Below are positions 6,534 through 7,183 of a DNA stretch of 7,183 bases, one piece after another. A program made the position numbers and the translations under genes. The DNA comes from an uncultured Rhodospirillales bacterium (GTDB lineage: Bacteria; Pseudomonadota; Alphaproteobacteria; Acetobacterales; Acetobacteraceae). Under the pieces are notes generated by a model that saw nothing but the letters and a program-made list of their open reading frames with translations, was not told the DNA's origin and ran no database searches. Positions within the stretch are counted from its first letter, which is position 1. Each line of letters starts with the position of its first letter. The stretch covers positions 1 through 7,183 of the forward strand of contig CAIMVB010000371.1 of the NCBI GenBank assembly GCA_903844785.1. Direction: 5' to 3'.

Positions 6534-7183
6534 ATGCGCTGCTCGAACTCCGTGATGTCGTGAAGCATTTCCCGGTGCGCGATGCGCTTGGCCGGCGGGC
6601 TGGCGCGGTACATGCCGTCGATGGTGTTTCCCTTTCGGTTGCGGAAGGTGAGGTGCTGGCTATTGTTGGTGAAAGCGGCTGCGGTAAATCCACTCTCGGG
6701 CGCGTAATGCTGCGCCTGATCGAACCCGATAGCGGTTCGGTGCGGTTTGCTGGAGAAGACCTGGCGGCACTTTCCCCTGCGGCGCTCCGCGCGCGGCGGC
6801 GCGAAATGCAGATCATTTTTCAGGACCCTTTCGGCAGTCTTGATCCGCGGATGACGGTTGCTCAAGCCATTGCGGAGCCGCTGCGCTTGCATCGTTTGGT
6901 GCCGCGTGGGCAGGAAGCGGCGCGCGTTGCTGAATTGCTAACGCGTGTTGGCTTGCGGCCTGAAAGCGCTGGGCGTTGGCCGCATGAATTCTCCGGCGGG
7001 CAGCGCCAGCGCATTGCCATTGCGCGCGCGCTTGCCAGCAATCCACGCCTGATTATTGGTGATGAGCCTGTCAGCGCGCTGGATGTTTCCGTGCAGGCGC
7101 AGGTGATCAATCTGCTGCGCGATCTGATCCGTGATTTGCGCCTGACCTTTGTCCTGGTCAGCCATGATCTTGGCGTGGTGCGC
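6530..7183 (+). CDS. Peptide-type ABC transporter ATPase, DppF/OppF family (3' partial)
   Basis: The first 218 residues of the second ATPase of a peptide-type importer, running off the window end. The ATG at 6530 overlaps the preceding stop as ATGA, a 4-base overlap typical of translational coupling of DppD/DppF pairs. It gives [16 protein letters not shown], the usual DppF opening. Motifs are Walker A GESGCGKS (47-54), Q-loop Gln98 in [13 protein letters not shown] (96-108), signature FSGGQRQR (154-161), Walker B LIIGDEP (174-180) with Glu179, D-loop SALD, and His212 in SHDLGVV. The phrase [11 protein letters not shown] and the FSGGQRQR signature mark the F rather than the D subunit. The nucleotide-binding core is intact up to the H-loop, and only the C-terminal extension is missing. 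The substrate class of the transporter is unresolved. Confidence 0.93.
   Translation, partial: MNALLELRDVVKHFPVRDALGRRAGAVHAVDGVSLSVAEGEVLAIVGESGCGKSTLGRVMLRLIEPDSGSVRFAGEDLAALSPAALRARRREMQIIFQDPFGSLDPRMTVAQAIAEPLRLHRLVPRGQEAARVAELLTRVGLRPESAGRWPHEFSGGQRQRIAIARALASNPRLIIGDEPVSALDVSVQAQVINLLRDLIRDLRLTFVLVSHDLGVVR

Noticed and set aside
6534..6563. ATG at 6534, immediately after the DppD-type stop, as start of the DppF-type gene.
   Set aside because: That frame stops after nine codons. The ATG at 6530 opens the frame with the conserved ATPase motifs.

Overview
The window looks like part of an alphaproteobacterial chromosome, probably from the Acetobacteraceae/Rhodospirillales or a similar group. 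This is an inference from the GC-rich sequence (roughly 60% by eye), strong GC preference at third codon positions, dense same-strand operon layout, and Tat-exported amino-acid-type binding proteins. No rRNA, tRNA, CRISPR or mobile element is visible, so the taxonomic call is tentative. Every supported gene is on the + strand.

Positions 2-3399 hold three consecutive paralogous periplasmic substrate-binding proteins of the branched-chain amino acid (LivJ/LivK, PBP1) fold. The first is cut by the window edge; the second and third are complete with Tat signal peptides. Aligned over their shared 291 C-terminal residues they need no gaps. By hand count copy 1 is about 73% identical to copy 2 and 75% to copy 3. 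Positions 3400-3483 carry a strong imperfect stem-loop, followed by a LivH-type permease (3484-4368) and a LivM-type permease (4372-5358). This reads as one HAAT-family (hydrophobic amino acid transport) uptake operon in which several receptors may share one permease pair. The partner ATPases LivG and LivF are not in the window.

Positions 5359-5537 are non-coding and structured. A 13-bp GC-rich hairpin with a short T run is a plausible terminator for the Liv operon. After it come further hairpins with two mutually exclusive pairings, and a possible 13-codon upstream ORF overlapping the next start codon.

From 5538 a second ABC system begins: a DppD/OppD-type ATPase (5538-6533) and, overlapping by 4 bases, a DppF/OppF-type ATPase (6530 to beyond the window). 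These normally energise a DppB/DppC peptide permease with its own binding protein, none of which is visible here. The two systems are best read as separate transcription units of neighbouring nutrient-uptake genes. I found no convincing wholly new system. The most notable features are the triplicated receptor array with patchy sequence conservation, the intercistronic hairpin between receptors and permeases, and the structured leader before the peptide ATPases.
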